In this document: piece by piece, positions 62,771 through 64,000 of the stretch | How the letters are laid out: each line of letters starts with the position of its first letter | Position numbering within the stretch: the first letter of the stretch is position 1 | Source: Pleodorina starrii | Taxonomy: Eukaryota > Chlorophyta > Chlorophyceae > Chlamydomonadales > Volvocaceae | Reading direction: 5' to 3' | Assembly (NCBI GenBank): GCA_030267565.1 | Contig: BRXU01000005.1 | Coordinates: 3,847,501-3,911,500, forward strand | DNA: 64,000 nucleotides | Program-made: the position numbers and the translations under genes | Notes under the pieces: generated by a model | Told to the model about the DNA's origin: nothing | The model's database searches: none | What the model saw: the letters and a program-made list of their open reading frames with translations, nothing else

Positions 62771-62991
62771 CCAACCCAGAGTCGTGCGATCGCACTAAGT
62801 AGCTGTTCTAACTCCTCACTGTTACACTACAACGAGATACTGCTCCAACAACTCGTCCGTCGGGCTCCAACAACCTAACCTGCAGAAAACGGAACCTGCA
62901 AGGGCCATCTCGATTTTGACTTTGGACTAGTGGCCGGTTGTCTCTCTCCGCTCACTCCGGCAGACTTCGAAGATGAGGGTTCACCGGTACA

Positions 62992-64000
62992 CTAGTCCGT
63001 GTCGCCCAGGCCCATGCACGCCTGCGCTGCGCGCTTGCGCTCGTCGGAATCGTGCACATAGCACTCCGCGAAAACTGCCGCACTCTTCCAGCGGCCGTGC
63101 TCTTGTACCAGGCGCGGGTCTGCACCGCCGTTCACAGCAGCCGAGGCCCCGCCGCTCCGGAAGCTGTGTGTCCCCACTTTCTTGGTGATGCCCGCCGCCG
63201 TGCACAGCTCCAGCAGCTGTTTCCGGTACGTCGTGTACGACACTGCCGGAATCACGTTGGGCAGCGGGACCGAGGTCTGCGCCAGCACGTGCCGGCCCTG
63301 CACGTTCTTCACCGCCCGCATCAGCGGTCCAACGTCCTCAACCTCCTCCGTATGCCGAGTGCCGGCCGCGTCCACCCACGTCCGGGTGTCGGGGCGGGTC
63401 TTGTACTGCCCCTCCGCCAGCAGCCGCTTGAGCAGTCGCACGGCACAGTACGGGCTGCCGGCCGCCTCCTCGAAAATCGTCACGGACTTCCCGTCACCGT
63501 ACTGGTCCGTTTTTCCGGCGTAGAGGTGGATAACCACCTTGCCGTCCGAGAACTCCATCAGTCGCTCGTGGACCATGATGCGCGCCAAGTCGCTGTACCG
63601 GAACAGGCCTTTGAAGCAGAGCACCGCAAACGTCGCGTACATGCGCGTTTGCAGCGGGGTATCCGTCGCCAGATGTGTGTCGACAATGTCGTCGGCGGAT
63701 ACGGGGTCCCTGGTTAACGGTTGTGCGGTCAGACTGCGTTTCGCGACTTCCCGGACGACGCTGCACAGCGGGTCGCTGCTGGGCGACGTGGCGCCCGCGA
63801 TCGAGTGTAAGGCTGTAATAGCTGCGCTGGCTTTCGTTACGGCTTGGGGTCCAATGCCGCGTTGGCCAGCATCCTCCATTCTCTCTTGGAGGAAAAGGCT
63901 AGCTGCCACCCCCGAGGCGGCGACCGGGTCCTCACCGATCTCCGCGCAGAAAGTCACCCACTTGCCGATGATGGGGTCGTACACGTCCCAGGTGCGGATC
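62992..64000 (-). CDS. Tyrosine recombinase/integrase (DIRS- or Crypton-like), partial
   Basis: The frame is open from beyond the right edge to the stop at 62992, with over 335 residues visible. Counting from the in-frame Met at 63984, the first catalytic Arg is R129 ('LFRYSDLARI'), HxxR is H273/R276 ('HSFRSGG'), 'EHGRW' supplies the second His/Trp position, and the nucleophile is Y309 ('ECYVHD'). This is the R...HxxR...W...Y order of phage-integrase-type enzymes. The N-terminal helical region resembles a core-binding domain. In green algae such enzymes come from DIRS/Ngaro-type retrotransposons or Cryptons; which one cannot be told without the neighbouring sequence. Confidence 0.8.
   Translation of the reverse strand, partial: IRTWDVYDPIIGKWVTFCAEIGEDPVAASGVAASLFLQERMEDAGQRGIGPQAVTKASAAITALHSIAGATSPSSDPLCSVVREVAKRSLTAQPLTRDPVSADDIVDTHLATDTPLQTRMYATFAVLCFKGLFRYSDLARIMVHERLMEFSDGKVVIHLYAGKTDQYGDGKSVTIFEEAAGSPYCAVRLLKRLLAEGQYKTRPDTRTWVDAAGTRHTEEVEDVGPLMRAVKNVQGRHVLAQTSVPLPNVIPAVSYTTYRKQLLELCTAAGITKKVGTHSFRSGGASAAVNGGADPRLVQEHGRWKSAAVFAECYVHDSDERKRAAQACMGLGDTD

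Overview
The window looks like nuclear DNA of a chlorophyte green alga, probably volvocine or a close relative. Three pieces of evidence support this: spliced genes for secreted gametolysin-type (peptidase M11) metalloproteases with hydroxyproline-style SPPPP tails; interstitial (CCCTAAAA)n tracts, the Chlamydomonas telomere type; and a giant non-LTR retrotransposon of the Dualen/RandI kind, which carries two endonucleases. The assignment is from pattern only; no search was run.

Layout. (1) 1-2215: a compact, intron-free block of small genes on alternating strands that resembles a fragment of an integrated giant virus (Nucleocytoviricota). It is cut at about 2215 by GC-rich, probably transposon-derived DNA. 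(2) 2216-5087: degraded ORFs and AT-rich intergenic DNA. (3) 5088-18804: a nest of insertions. A 5'-truncated L1-like LINE (5499-8215) is flanked by a 411-bp direct repeat, and the downstream repeat was later split by a 5'-truncated Dualen-like element on the minus strand (8549-18715, 11-bp target duplication). (4) 19503-38518: exons of a dismantled M11 metalloprotease gene. A near-complete Dualen-like element (24430-35786, plus strand, 12-bp target duplication, one 3,702-codon ORF), unnamed repeats and TAA-type microsatellites lie in its third intron. (5) 40561-47234: a composite with inverted termini that carries about 18.5 exact copies of a 140-bp satellite and a decayed gag-like ORF. (6) 47389-61141: two intact five-exon M11 metalloprotease genes, head to head (651 and 633 aa). 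(7) 61560-64000: structured repeat DNA, the 3' end of another L1-like element, and a tyrosine recombinase running off the right edge.

The strongest candidate for something new is the Dualen-like element. Its single polyprotein appears to contain, in order: a signal peptide; a cysteine- and sequon-rich ectodomain ending near an R-S-K-R site; six to eight membrane segments; a Josephin-like cysteine protease/deubiquitinase domain with its triad and oxyanion Gln in register; an AP endonuclease; reverse transcriptase; RNase H; a CCHC knuckle; and a restriction-like endonuclease. The two copies differ by only one amino acid that I noticed over 3,340 shared codons, so the family has moved recently. 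An envelope-like membrane module and a deubiquitinase-type protease in a LINE both deserve a second look.

The M11 paralogs share exon lengths exactly for exons 3 and 4 (331 and 272 bp). The three loci therefore arose from one ancestor: two survived as a divergent pair and the third was broken by insertions, frameshifts and a truncation at a telomere-like repeat.
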